Assembly: GCA_001792895.1 (NCBI GenBank)
Contig: MARA01000006.1
Span: 1,178,001 to 1,242,000 of the forward strand
Length of the DNA stretch: 64,000 nt
DNA from: Lentinus brumalis
Taxonomy: Eukaryota; Basidiomycota; Agaricomycetes; Polyporales; Polyporaceae
Direction: 5' to 3'
A model generated the notes under the pieces. It searched no databases. It saw nothing but the letters and a program-made list of their open reading frames with translations, and was not told where the DNA came from. A program made the translations under genes and the position numbers. Shown piece after piece: positions 45,948 through 57,698 of this stretch; position 1 is the stretch's first letter, and every line of letters starts with the position of its first letter.

Positions 45948-46323
45948 CTACATATGCTTAGTCAGCACAATACATGCTTGGTTCAGCTGGGAATCACTTC
46001 CTCGATAATATATCGCGGATCCATCATCCAACACAACAACACTCGGGTCATTGATGTACAGCCCTTGTGCATCGGCCCTTCGTGCATACAGTACAACGTC
46101 CTTCGGTCCAGTGAGCAAGATCTTATCAAGTATGGACCGCTCACACTCCGATCGCCGGCTCACACTGTTGGCTCACAGACAAGGACGCAGGCATGGAACA
46201 CTGTTCCGCCGGGTGTTGTACTCTCAGTGTCCAGAGCTGCAACCGTCTTCTACGCTCCGATCATAATTGAAGGTCCATTGTCCTTTTGTTCTCGTTGCCG
46301 CACCTCGAAGTTGCAAGGGCCGC
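45948..46323 (-). CDS. Possible small unknown gene
   Basis: Two coding-like stretches on the minus strand, KTVAALDTESTTPGGTVFHA (near 46240) and ILLTGPKDVVLYARRADAQG to TKHM and a stop at 45948, can be joined across a short intron. A first ATG near 46323 (MAALATSRCGN) is possible, but its splice phase did not fit. No domain recognised. It may equally be a fragment of an older gene. Confidence 0.3.
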
Positions 46324-46765
46324 CATGACCTTAGATTTGTTGTGTCTCGAGGGTACATAACGAGGTCGGTGGGGTCTCTTCATCCGGACTACCTCCACCT
46401 CGTTTGCTGCATCTCGAGCACAGGTTTGCTGATGCCCTCCGACTTACTCCTCGTCCTCCAGGATCCAGTCGTCCGACGCCATGATCTGAATCAATTCCGG
46501 CAAGTCTGCCTGGTGCGCCGTGCTTCTACCTCCCTGCGCCCCAGCCGCACTGTCAAACTGACGCATACATCTTCAGGTTAGCCAAGCGCGTTTTGCAAGA
46601 CGTTCCGGAGGAATGCCGAAGGTTGCTCGAGTCCCTCAGTCGGTACCCGCCTCGACTGTTGTTCAGGGACCGAATACTTTGAATAAACGTACACTCTCGC
46701 AAGCTTTCTCGCGGAGCGAAATACTTGGGGTACTCCCAGACAGCCAGCGCAAATGCGGCTCCTCA
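46324..46765. other. Region upstream of the long unknown gene
   Basis: About 440 bp with a plus-strand open frame beginning MPSDLLLVLQDPVVRRHDLN (46432) that could be an upstream exon, but no phase-consistent join to the gene at 46766 was found. Confidence 0.35.
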
Positions 46766-49214
46766 ATGTTGTCTGCTCCCGCGACTCCTGTGCTGGACGG
46801 GACGTCGCCTAGTGACGGTTCGTCGTGTGGAATGGTACGCCATATGTTGTCTTTGTGAGTTGACAATAGGCTCATTCGGCACAAGTCCACATTCCCCGCC
46901 GCTGGCATCATTTCACGACAGCCACTTGTGTCTTTCGCCCGTAGGATGCCCGTTGCGTTTGCCCCTCCGCCTACGGAGGATATTCGTACCTTCCAGGCGC
47001 TGTCGGCCGGCGTCGATCAAATGGATGAGTCTGCTCTCATGCCCAGTAGCTACAAGCACACTCCCGATTGTAGGTCTCACCACTTCGCTCAAGGTCATAC
47101 TGCTCGCTGACTGTACATCTCCAGGTACTTGGTATACTTTATGTCTTGTAGGTGGTGTACGTCGCGCTTCCCTACTTGACGATGACAAGCGTTGTCAGAC
47201 ATTACGTCCAAGTGATAGCGCAGATCCGAGGTATCGCTATCGTGTTCATAGACGGGAACTGCATCTGGCCCTTGACACAGGTGAGTGTCTAGCTCATAAG
47301 TACACGCAATGAATGCCAAACATCGAGATACGCGCATCTGTAGCGGAATCTTCCTAGTAAGTTACCACAATCTCTACAAACTCGATTACTGATCAGTTCA
47401 TGTAGTTGGCTCTACCAACAGGACTTTGAGGGGTTGTTCAAGGACATCGACACGGGAACGTTCATTAGCCGCCCCTGGACCCAAGAGGAGTTGCGCGAGC
47501 AGTGCCCCAAGCGTCGTTGTCTGCCACGTCCCGAAGAGCCTCCGATCGGCCACTGTGTTCGCAGGGGGTACGAGGATGGCGGTATAGTCGGTCAGTACCA
47601 CGTCCTATATTCCTTTCAGAACGTTTTTGTACTGACGACAGTAAAGATCTACAACGGTGGCCTGTGGAGCATGATGTGACCTTCTCGGTTCCTGCGTGGG
47701 ATTGGAAGAACAATCGGAAGTCTAAAACGACGGTGTTGAAGTTTCCGCTAATCCTTGCTAAGGCTGCCTCGGAAATTGCTGCTTGCCAACCCGTTGATGG
47801 TAACATGGGTCTGAACGTTCCTGGGTGAGCACTACTTCAGACCGGACCACGAGTCATTCAGGTGGATCGCCGCCCTAACCCTAATGTACAGCACTCGAGC
47901 TCCTTGGGAGAACGTCGACGAGACGGACCGAGTGGTAAGCGTCGAATGCCGAGCTCAAGGTGGATCACAAGTGCGCCGCTCACTTGCCAATCCAGACGAT
48001 CTATGACATCCTTCGCCAGGCCGACTGTGTGGAAGGTATTGAAGAGATCGACGGCGGGGACCTCGTTGTGAGAGCATGTCATTTCGCTTCATGTCGAGTT
48101 CGTACTGAAACGCCATCGATAGGAAGTACAGTTCATTGTGCGACTGTTGATACCCACTGGCACTGGCAGCCGTGCCGTGGGCGATAGCACAACGTACGTA
48201 CCTCATGAATCGGTTCTCCAATCCATTCTGACACAGCTTAATCTCAGGCGCAGCTTCCTGTATTTTGGGAAAGGCACTCCCTGCGGTATGTTGCTCGAGA
48301 ATGGCGCGTTGGCCCTCCCCACATTCAGTCCCGCCATGCGTATCTTTCCGGCGCTGGATGACCCGACAGTGTTCTGCACGTGGGACCTCGAGCTGGTGTC
48401 GATCACGCTCCTCGAGCCCTTAGTCGACTGGGCGGACCATGAGGGCCTCGACGAGGATCAGTGGGCCAAGAAATCCATTCACATGGTCGACGTGGATGGG
48501 GACGCAATTCCTGCCATGGAGAATGAGCGCGCAGGCATACGGGTCGCGTTCGACACATGTGAGTGTCCCTTCTAGCTGTAAGGACGATTCGTGTTATACC
48601 GTTATTGACCTGCGGTGCATTAATATAGGTTCCTGGTGTTCAGTGCTCCCGCAACGGATCGTCGCGTCTATCTGGTCGGACTGGTTTGAGCAGGACCTCA
48701 TCAACCTGCCAGGGATTGACAAGGCAATCTGGCATCAAGGAACAGCGGACAGATTCTCTGGACACGATATCTTGTTCAAGTTCGTGGACAGCGGAGGGCA
48801 AGATCTCGACCTCCGCTGCAACGCTCGAAATTTCCTGAGCAGCCCTTGGTCTGTGGAAGAGGGTGGTATACAGAGCTGCATACAATCGGGCGCAGGAAGT
48901 GAACATGAGGTTACCTGGATTCTAGGAATGGTGCGTTGTTCGTCATCCCTCCATGATTCAACTGACGCTCATCGATTGCGCAGAACTTCTTCTGGTCATT
49001 CATGGTCAAGATGGAGACGACGTACTCCGGTCTTCGCCCTGTGCCTGGCGTGCATAGTCCCACCGTGCGGTTCACTCCCCAGCGCATCCTGTGCGCCGGC
49101 GTCCCGATTGCAGGACCATGGGATCTCCCCATCCTCCCGGACTTGCCTCCGAGGTTGCAGAACGACCTGCGGGGAAGCGACATGCCGGAGTTACATCCTG
49201 GACACAGTGACTAG
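46766..49214 (+). CDS. Long multi-exon gene of unknown function
   Basis: Coding-like exons follow one another on the plus strand: 46766-46834 joined to 46921 (CGM|PLVSFARRMPVAFAPPPTED), GLFKDIDTGTFISRPWTQEE (about 47410-47580), EDG|DLQRWPVEHDVTFSVPAWDW (about 47650-47825), a block with LRRSFLYFGKGTPCGMLLEN and VFCTWDLELVSITLLEPLVD (about 48240-48560), RIVASIWSDWFEQDLINLPG (about 48650-48930), and a last exon from about 48985 ending PELHPGHSD at 49214. Several joins are good, but the stretch 47060-47300 could not be resolved, including a membrane-like frame VVYVALPYLTMTSVVRHYVQ that needs a different phase. I recognise no domain. Total length would be roughly 600-700 residues. Confidence 0.5.
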
Positions 49215-49697
49215 TTTTGTACTGAACTACTACGCACGACGGAATGCACACAACTGCATACAGTATCGGTCCCCTTTCCTTGCTCTTCCATGCTGTAAGT
49301 ATACAGCAATATATCAGTTCAACTTGAAGGCCACTCCCGTTCGTCCATGTCCGCGATGAGCCCTCTCGCCCCCAGTGCAGAACAGAAGTACTTATGTAGT
49401 CCTTCGCATATTATGTCACGCCGGGCAGGCCCTCCTCGCACATGGCTCAAATTGGCAGCCGTTGCGCATCATGAGAGTTTATGAGTGAACGAAGGCCGCG
49501 CGAACTTCAATCATTTACGAGCAGCAGGACGGCTACATGCACTGTGTTGCTCTAGCCTCTGAATCTCAAGCAATCTTCTGCCAGAGCGCGTCGCCAAGCG
49601 TGAGTAAGTAGTGTCGATGATCAATCACGGAGTAGCTAACAGGAATGCAAGAAAATCGGTATATGATACATATAGGAAGCCAGGGCGGTAGTAAGTC
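49215..49697. other. Intergenic region between converging genes
   Basis: About 480 bp holding the 3' flanks of the long unknown gene and the glutaminase gene. Nothing else was seen. Confidence 0.5.
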
Positions 49698-52600
49698 CTA
49701 GTTTCCGTATTGTGGGGGCGGATCTAGCCTTTCCTCCCGAAGTCCCCGCATCACCCTCCGCAGGTTCTCCAGCTCTGCCCTGAGTCCGAGCAGGTCAGTC
49801 GTCACCCCCGACCCTCCAGTGCCCGACTCCGTCCTCGATGACATCACATTACTGCTCGGTGTCCTTGGCGAGGTTGGGCCTGGCTCTCCGCTTCCGGACG
49901 GCGACAGCGGATAGCGCTGCTCCATCTCGCGCGCACGCTCTCGAGCCTTCGAGCTGCCAACAATGGGGTATGGGGGCGCGTACGGTGCGTTCGAGGGAGA
50001 TGGATGCGCAGCTTGGTCGGCAGGTCCAGCGTGGGCCCGTCTTGTATCCGCATCGGCGTATCCGAGTCGGTTCGGGCTGCACTCTTGCTGGGAGGCGAGT
50101 CCGTACTCGTACGGCTGCGGATGCTCGAATATATCCTCCTTGTAGTGATACGCGGCTCCGGCGCGCTGCTGTCGCCTCCTGTGCCAACAGAACTTGAAGA
50201 ACCCGGCTCCCAGCGCAATTGCGAGGAGGACGACGCCTCCTACTGTGCCGCCCACGATGGCGCCGATGTTCGGCTTGCCATTGCTTCCCGTGCTGCCGGG
50301 ACTGTTCCCGCTTCCGGGAGAGTCGGGATTGTCGCCCAAAGGCGAACCGCCGCTCACGACGATGGTGGTGTTCGGGACGCTGTGAGTTGTTATCAGCGTC
50401 AGCGGTATAACTTTGTAGGAGCGCGAGCCAACTCACGTCAAAGCCAACGGAGCGAACATAGCACCTAGTGCGGGACTGAGAGTGCGAGAGAATCTCAGCT
50501 GAACGCATGGTAGACAGAAGCATGTCAAACTTACCCAGCGCGGCCGCCACGGTTGTCTGAGATGTCGCCCGTGATATAATCGTACACGTCCGGGAATTGG
50601 CCGGCTGTTTTGTTGAAGGAGGCCCTATCCCAAGCGTATTGCACCAGTTGGTTGCGTACTCCGTCGTCCGTGACTGTAGCAGCAGTGAAAAGTGTCCAAG
50701 CTGAGTCCAGAAAGTACTGTCACTCATCGCTCATCAATGAGTAACTCGGCATTGTGCGTACCAGAGCTTGCCAGATGTAGATTGCTCAGAGATTTGTCAA
50801 AGTAGAGTCCGAGAGGACCAGCTGCCAGAACGATCATGTGAGCATCCACACTAGCCCTAGCCCCCGACAAGCTTCATACCTGATTGGAGCAAGGTGCTGT
50901 AGTATTGGGTTTGCTTGGCGAGAACCTGCGAAGAACGACGAGGACGGCGAGGTGAGACTGACAGCTTCTTCGGCGACTTGAGCACTCACATCTTGGGGTA
51001 TCAAGCTTGTATTGAGCAATAAGTCGGCGTAGATGTTGTATAGCATCGCTGATGACGACTGGTCACCATATTGGCCAAGGAGATGCTGCTGATCGCTGGA
51101 CTCTGCAAGCGAGAGCCACGACTCCCCAGCCAGGGCGGTCGCGTAACTCTGCAGAATGTACTCAGCGATAGAGACCTGACGCGGGGAAAAGCGACGTACG
51201 TCGTATTGCTGAGCGTCAGAGTCATGGTGCGTGGCGCGACTGATCTCTGCCATGGCCTTCACGCCGATGATGCCTTTGATCGCGAGATTCGTCATGTTGG
51301 GATTGGTCAAGCCGTCCGCCGATTCCCTGTGAATGTGTCGACGAATAGTCCCTGAACTATATGTGAAAGCCCACGTACTGGTTGAGCGGAGTCAGCGTGT
51401 TGTTGACTAAATAGTCTGCCCAACGTTTCGCGGTGTCGTACTGCAACGATTTCAGCAATATGTGACGCCGACTCGACAGATGCACATACATGCCGACTCA
51501 GCAACGACCCGTCGCCAGACACTCGCGCATGCGCGTACATCATAATGAGCATGTTGCCGGACTCTGTGGCTCACAATTAGTGGGGGAAGTCGGTGCGATG
51601 GTACGCAACTCACGTTCGACGCCCTGCTGATGAGCCCCCCGAGTGCCCGTGGCGTTTGGATAACTGGCACCTGTAGCGCGTTCGCTATCTCAGTAGAGAA
51701 GGGGGACACCATGATGATTGATTGACCTATGTCCTGTGCGGCGTACGGTTGTCCGACTGAACCGTCTTGAGATTGCAACAGTGGTGCCAGCAATGCTCCT
51801 CCGAGAGAAGCGTTGAGGTACAGGTACGCCGGAAATGCCGCGAACATGCTTTCCACCGGATTGACTCGCCTGGATCAAGCGCTGTTGGAATGAGGGGGAG
51901 CAATCCTAAGGAGAGACACGTACAGGGTAGACCCAATGTCCTTCATGAACGCCTTGACATCCGTAACGTCACCGTCGTTGCCGGGACCTCCAAGGACTGT
52001 GATGTCTAGCGCACCCATGACTTGGCGGGCGACCAGCGAGACGAGATCCCCGTACTGTGGTGAAATCTTCGCAGCGTCGGCCAAGATTCTCTCGTCCAGT
52101 GCAACTGCCCTGTCAAGTGCGGCGGGATAATCAGCTACGAATGCGTCGATCTGTAGATTGCTTGGTCAGGATGCTATGCGCAGGTACTGGGTAGCATTTC
52201 TCACCAGCGAGCTGACGTCAGAATATCGCGTTGTCCAGTATGGCCGGCGAATCTCAGTCATGCCAGAAGGAGTGGTATACGGCGCGACGGGATCCCGAAC
52301 GTAGCCGAGTGCCCAGGTCACCGGAGAGGAGGTAGATTGAACCATCCCGAGGTCAACGGCTATGGCATATACGATCCAGGGCCTTCCGTCACCCATGAGC
52401 AAAGGAGAGTCTTCCCATGTGAAGCGTACTCACAGTCCCATGGGACCGAATGTGGTCTGCTGCGTGTTTGTCAGGTTGCCGGAGTTCATGAATCGAGGCC
52501 TGCAAGTGAGGTCTGTGTCGATTTCCCATGTAAGTCCGGGACTCTTCATAGAGAATACATTCATTGTTAACGCCAGCATCAGATCACGAGGGTGACATCT

Positions 52601-53437
52601 CACCAACGCCATGGCATAGTACCCTCGTCCGTCCTGTGCTTGTTCTGCTACCTCCGTGTATTGCTGTAGGATCTCCGGCTCAGTTTCGTGATAAAGGGTC
52701 TGGGCGGTGCGACTGTTCTGCCATTTCACGGGGGCGCCACCCTGACCGACAGCAAGAGGCCTGATTCCGGTGATAAACTCTAGTGCCGATGTTATGAAAC
52801 CTTTGTCTGAGAGTCACCAGGGGACGCGACTCACCGGAGGTAATATCTGAATACATCTGAATGTGGTGGGTTGCTCCGTCAAGAGACTGTGCTTCGACAG
52901 AAATGTAAGAGAACGGAATCGACTGGTTGACCCAGTCTGAAGGCTATGGAGACATATATCAGTCCACGCGAACATACGCATGACAATTGAGGGTAACCTG
53001 ACCTCGATCGGGGACAGGTAAGTGACAGTGACGTTCATCGGACCTGCCTGCATGACGAATATAGATCGCGTCGGGGTAATCTGGATATCGACGATATCTG
53101 CGGTGTTATTCCAGAACGCGTCGTTGCCCATCCACGAGTACGTGACTTCATCCACTCTAATCCGGCCTGTCCAGCCAATAATACTAGTAGGCTATGCCAC
53201 ATGGTTGTAGCGCATGCGAAGGGGAGACACAGATGTGAGGAGACTCACCGCGTTCCAGAAGGAAGGCCACGAGTTGAGTAGAGGCTGTGCACCAGCAGTG
53301 CTCTGGTACCATAGGCTGAAATGCGGTGAACGGACTGCTAGAGGGATTGCGGATGGAAAGAAGGACCGCTGAGCATCTGCGACAGCAGACAAGACCAAGA
53401 TACCGATGAGAATGCAGATGCTGAGGACTGCCGCCAT
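49698..53437 (-). CDS. GtaA-like glutaminase with C-terminal membrane anchor, about 950 aa
   Basis: Secreted-type glutaminase A family (DUF4964/DUF5127/DUF1793 layout). A signal peptide (MAAVLSICILIGILVLSAVA) precedes the family opening IPLAVRSPHFSLW...LNSWPSFWN. Further landmarks in order are IGWTGRIRVDEVTYSWMGND, DWVNQSIPFSYISVEAQSLDG, YYAMAL|SPGLTWEID, RVNPVESMFAAFPAYLYLN, YAAQDIGASYPNATG, EQSGNMLIMMYAHARV, YDTAKRWADYLVNNTLTPLN, TNLAIKGIIGVKAMAEI and VYDYITGD. At least 15 exons; those from 53437 to 50990 were checked for phase. Unlike ordinary GtaA, the protein continues with a Gly/Ser/Pro spacer, one membrane span (IGAIVGGTVGGVVLLAIALG), a basic stop-transfer and a cytosolic tail of about 150 residues ending DPPPQYGN. 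Confidence 0.87.
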
Positions 53438-54277
53438 GAAGTGAGGGAGGACGCGTCCCGTGGAGGACGAAGGGATACGCAGGCGAGAAGGATAGACGAA
53501 ACCTGAGACAAGCGTGAGCTCACGGATACTGCAAGAGAGCCCACATCCAAACCTTACACGTACCTCAGCAACTGGGCAAGATTGTGCACCGGAAATGTAT
53601 GGCTATGCCTTCGTCGGAAAGATGTGCGTGCGGCAGTCACCTCGGGGCAGGAGGGAAGGTCCGCGTGGAGAGCGTTCGTTGCACCGGAGTATCAGCGAAC
53701 AGAGTTTACGTCGGGATGCCGGCACATGCAGCGTAGATATGCGCCTGAAAATACCCTCCTCTTCCTCTACACAGCTCCGTGGCCGAAGATGGACGTGAAT
53801 ATGCCGTTCGTGAGTAGCTGTCATATCTGTCCGTCCAACACGCACAACACAGCCGCTTCAGATGGCGTCGTGGGAGGGCGCATGAGCTTCCAACGCAACA
53901 ATCCCGTCAGCTGTATACGTATGCGATACGGTGGTAATGAGTTTCGCGACGGTGTGCCGGCTTCTGAGATGAGGAACGCACAGATGACAGATGTCGAGGG
54001 CTTCCCGGGCGGCCAGACTGATACGTACCTACTTCATCAGACCGCATATGCACAGTCTTTACCCAGCAGACACACATACATAATCCATGAGCTGCTGTGC
54101 CCGTGAAACCGTCGAATAGCAGATCCCTTGAAGTTGTCGTCCCAGGAGGAGTACTAGACATGGACGCGCGAAGCAAACTGGGATGGCGCTTAAATAACTG
54201 GGCGGTAGTGCTGCGGTAGTATCGCGTATGGTAATCGCATGTTTACTTACCCCAAGCTGATTTGGACTGCTGCACAG
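53438..54277. other. Intergenic region, no supported gene
   Basis: About 840 bp. A 174-codon plus-strand frame (53582-54106) exists but has no recognisable domain and poor coding character. The region ends at the F-box-gene relic. Confidence 0.4.
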
Positions 54278-54347
54278 GGAGCCCAAGCTCATGCCGTACG
54301 GTTGTGCCAAGGTGTCGGGCATGGGCCCGTGGTGTGCAACATACTAG
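54278..54347 (+). pseudogene. Isolated copy of the LRR/F-box gene's last exon
   Basis: About 90% identical by eye over 70 bp to the terminal exon 43953-44019 of the LRR/F-box-like gene, including the CTGCACAG splice acceptor just upstream. The frame is still open: EPKLMPYGCAKVSGMGPWCATY and stop. No other exon of the gene is found upstream on this strand. It is a stranded exon from a duplication, in opposite orientation to the parent gene. Confidence 0.7.
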
Positions 54348-54458
54348 AGGCATGACGACTCCGGGTCGCGACACGATGCCGGCTGGCACTCAATGTACGT
54401 ACTACGACACCTACGCTCCGTACGCCCAACTAACTACTTGATATCACCGCTGAGAACG

Positions 54459-54486
54459 CAGTAGGTGGCTCGGATCAGATGCACGA
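54459..54486 (+). pseudogene. Relic of the glutaredoxin last exon
   Basis: TAGGTGGCTC followed by CAGATGCACGA matches the start of glutaredoxin exon 3 (43111-43145, coding for IGGSD..HQMHE) with an internal deletion. It lies about 210 bp before the cupin 3' end, matching the glutaredoxin to cupin-relic spacing near 43.1-43.4 kb. Confidence 0.5.
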
Positions 54487-54696
54487 GAAGCCTCCTCTGT
54501 CAGTGAAGGAAACTGCCGCCGGAGCTCACTTCCGTGAACCATGCGCGACGAAGTAGTCGCTCGATGTAGAGCTTCGCGGATGCGTGAAACGTTGGTATCA
54601 AGTTTGGATGATTACTTGGCAAACACATCGTTGGTATCATACTAAACACATGTTGTACAGCGAGCGTCCATCGCGCGGAACCATGCAGGGAACACC

Positions 54697-55514
54697 TCAG
54701 TGCTTCTTGTGGAGATCCTGCGCCCACTCGGGAGGCTCGTCCTTGCCCTCCTCCTCTAGCTTCTCACCCTGTTCCATAGTATCGTGGACGGTGTCAGCCT
54801 TGTGCTCGGCCGGCGCATACACCTGCGTGAAAGGGAAGTCAGTACTCAGCCTAGTACGCATGGGGGTGGCGTTACCGTCGAAACGATGAGAGGGGTGGGG
54901 CCGGTGTTCTTGAACTATTTAACGTGAGTATATGCGATACGCAATCTATCTTCGACGAGCTCACGTTGTGCAGCGTTCCAGCAGGAACAATGACGATGTC
55001 ACCCGGCTTGATGGTCTCCTTCTGCTAACGCGGTCAGTCGCAACATCAAAATCGGATGGGAGTGACGCACCTTGGAGCCGCCGTCGATGATCGCCTCGCC
55101 TGTGCCCGAGAGGAAATTCAGGTGCTGGTCCACAGTGTGCGTCTCCTACAAGATAATGAGCGCATATATCGACTTCGGATGACGCATATACTCACCTCTC
55201 CAATCTCGCCGCCAACGGGGATGGTCATAATGACCAGCTGCAGAACGCGTACATAAGCGGCCCTCGTCGAGACTGTCAAAAGCACACACCTGACTGTTGC
55301 GCCCCGTCCAGAGGACGCGCCTGAACTTGTCGTTGTCGGATGCCACCTGGTAAATATTCCTGAAGACGGAGACGGTCTTCGGAGGCTCGGTGTTGGGCTT
55401 GTACGCGGTCATCGCCGTCGCGAATGAGCGTGTAGGGAGACGGGGAAGGAAGATGCTCTTGCGAGGCGAGCGGGTGACGGTCGAGGACGAGGACTGCTGG
55501 GAGAGACGGAACAT
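54697..55514 (-). CDS. Cupin-domain protein, 188 aa
   Basis: Six exons, all in phase 0: 55290-55514, 55196-55237, 55071-55145, 54965-55024, 54876-54914, 54697-54822. One cupin barrel is seen, with motif 1 PVGGEIGEETHTVDQHLNFL (Glu and His metal ligands) and motif 2 KPGDIVIVPAGTLHN. The first about 35 residues are Ser/Arg-rich (RKSIFLPRLPTRSFATAM), which looks like a mitochondrial presequence; a second Met follows it at the start of the conserved part. The C-terminus is charged (EQGEKLEEEGKDEPPEWAQD). Single-domain cupins have many functions, so the substrate is unknown. Confidence 0.9.
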
Positions 55515-55984
55515 GGTGGTCACCGGATATGGGCGGGTATGGCGGGTGTGTGAAGCAAGTTTAGGGCGGGCGTCGCGTCGATTTGCGCCTGAATGCGAGC
55601 CTCGCCTATATGCGGCCTGGGTCACCACCCTTGAGCGGATGGCTGACTTTGGTACCGTGGATCCGCGGGCGTCGTACGTCATCCCGTCCAGATCGTGACT
55701 CCCAGACCCAGTGGCTTCAGATTCAAGTTCAAACTAGACAGCTCCTCCCATCTGTTAGGCCGCCTCGACATCCGTTGCTATTCGCGGTGTTGCAGGAGGA
55801 GGATGTGGGAGCTCTGGAACTTGGAGTATGTAGAACCGGGCAGGGACACCAACCGTCCTGAGCGCCAATTCCAGAAATCATACATAAGTGAGTTCGCTAG
55901 CTAAACGATTAGCGAGTTAACCACCTCTTCCTTTCGGACGCCCGACCAAATCGCCGCAACCACGACTTCTGGTATAGCACTATT
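55515..55984. other. Divergent promoter region with probable 5' UTR intron
   Basis: 470 bp between the cupin (minus) and the plus-strand gene at 55985. A GTGAGT donor near 55889 and a TATAG acceptor at about 55978 suggest a 5' UTR intron of the latter. Confidence 0.45.
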
Positions 55985-56938
55985 ATGTCCTCCAGCAAAC
56001 TCGCGGCACCGGTACACGATTGGAGTGAAGAGGAATTGTGCTTCTTCAATGTCTCCTTCATCCGCATATCTGAGTGTCGCGAATTCTTCGGTACAGGCGA
56101 TCTACCGGATCCCGCCCCCTCCATCATGGGCTCAATATTGGAGTACACCACCATGAAGGATTGACATCGACACTGTCCTCACTCCGACAGGTATAGCAGC
56201 AGGGAGAGAAATTCCCTTTGTTTTTTCGACAGACTTGAGCAGACCTCCCATCCCGAAGCCCTGCCAGGTTTCGTCAGCACGACGCTCTCCCAGACCTCCA
56301 TGTGTGGTCCGCACACCCTGAGTCACTCCAGACGCTCACCGGCACTGTCGCTCGTCATGAGTGGGCAGCGCATGAACTTCCACGGGGATCACGGCATCGT
56401 CAGTGTGCTGAGCAACACTGCCTCCCGTATTAACATACCCATCTGTGTTTCTGCTACCGACTTTGCGCACGCCACGCAGCTTCCTCCCGCCACGAATTTT
56501 GACCGGCGGATGGGCGCGCGTGTCGTAGGCTATGCAGTCGCGGCGTTCCAGATGGTAAACGCACAGCGAGAAGAGCGTGGCATTGTCTCCGCTCTTGGAG
56601 GCCCTGATTCCCGTTGAAGGTGCAAGTGACGAAGGACCAGTGTCGGATGCGGTGGCAGCGGGTGCTCGGCCGTCCACGTCCACCGTTGTCGACGTGTACC
56701 TTCCGCCCATGACACACGAGGACATGCGCTATTTCGAGGGTATGTTGAACCTCGAATTCCGGTACAACACCATGAGGTGCTTCGAAGTTTTTGGAAAGCT
56801 CATCTCGCAGGACGTGAGCGCGCACTATACCAAGCTATATCATCGAGGCTTACGCTGTTTTCCTGCTAGGTCTATGGCTTGCTGTTCGACAGCGAGGCAT
56901 ACAAAACCATGCACCGATTGACGGAGGATGAGACGTGA
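55985..56938 (+). CDS. Unknown protein, 267 aa
   Basis: Four exons, phase-consistent: 55985-56142, 56191-56554, 56601-56813, 56870-56938. The first exon (MSSSKLAAPVHDWSEEELCF..., 52 codons) is too short to stand out alone. The protein has an aromatic-rich start (FFNVSFIRISECREFF), a middle with VVGYAVAAFQM, then DVYLPPMTHEDMRYFEGMLN and a C-terminus VYGLLFDSEAYKTMHRLTED. No domain recognised. It appears to be an intact, expressed-type gene given clean splice sites and frame. Confidence 0.65.
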
Positions 56939-57698
56939 TTTGGAGAGTTGACGTGCAGAAGCCTGACGACAGAGACTTATGTACTGGGCGTTCATAGACT
57001 GGATCTCGCTTCGATATAATGAGTCTCTGGTGGGCCTTCCATACGGTGAATGAAGGGGAGAATATTGTCAAGGGTGCAATGGGCCGAGGGATTCGAGTGA
57101 GAGGACCCACTGTCCCATGAGCGCTTTGGCCCAACTTGGCCCGCGGAAACGGCCGAACGGATTCAGAGTCCGAACAGTATAAGTATGTCTTCTCTCTCTC
57201 ACCATGTCTATGTCAACAACGTCCGAGCGGTGAGTATATACAAGTACATCCTTGACTCAGTAGCCCCATCCTATCTGAATGAAAATAGTGACCCTCGTTC
57301 TCAACACGCACATCGGCCCAGCTTTAAGCCGGATACTTAGCTGGGGACATCGGACAGTGCGACAGCATAACCAATATGTACTAGGTACGACGTCAAGACA
57401 CCTCCGGTATGCTTGCATCAGGCCGCGATGCGCTGAGTAGGACGATTGCCTTTCGAACCTCGCTCGGATGCTTGGAATAACGACACAGGAAGGCCGCGAT
57501 CTCGGGACCATGTCGCCAATGGTGTTGATGCTCTCACGACGTCCACATGCGGCCCTTACTATCATCTTCTGGCGCTAGAGTGCGGACGTAGTGACGGGGA
57601 AGCCCCGAGCTCGCGTCCGGACAGTATAAAGAGCCCACTGGGTCTGCAGGGAGTCTCGCAGCACTCTCGCAGTGTACTGGGGCTCACGTTCTTGCGCC
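56939..57698. other. Intergenic region; subtilase promoter
   Basis: About 760 bp. TATAAA at 57626-57631, 68 bp before the subtilase ATG, is the only element assigned. Confidence 0.5.
57626..57631 (+). promoter_or_regulatory. TATA box of the subtilase gene
   Basis: TATAAA, 68 bp upstream of the start codon at 57699, in the usual range for strongly regulated secreted-enzyme genes. Position-based assignment. Confidence 0.5.

Noticed and set aside
53582..54106. 174-codon plus-strand ORF in the region upstream of the glutaminase gene
   Set aside because: No domain, irregular codon use, no convincing splice partners; treated as chance.
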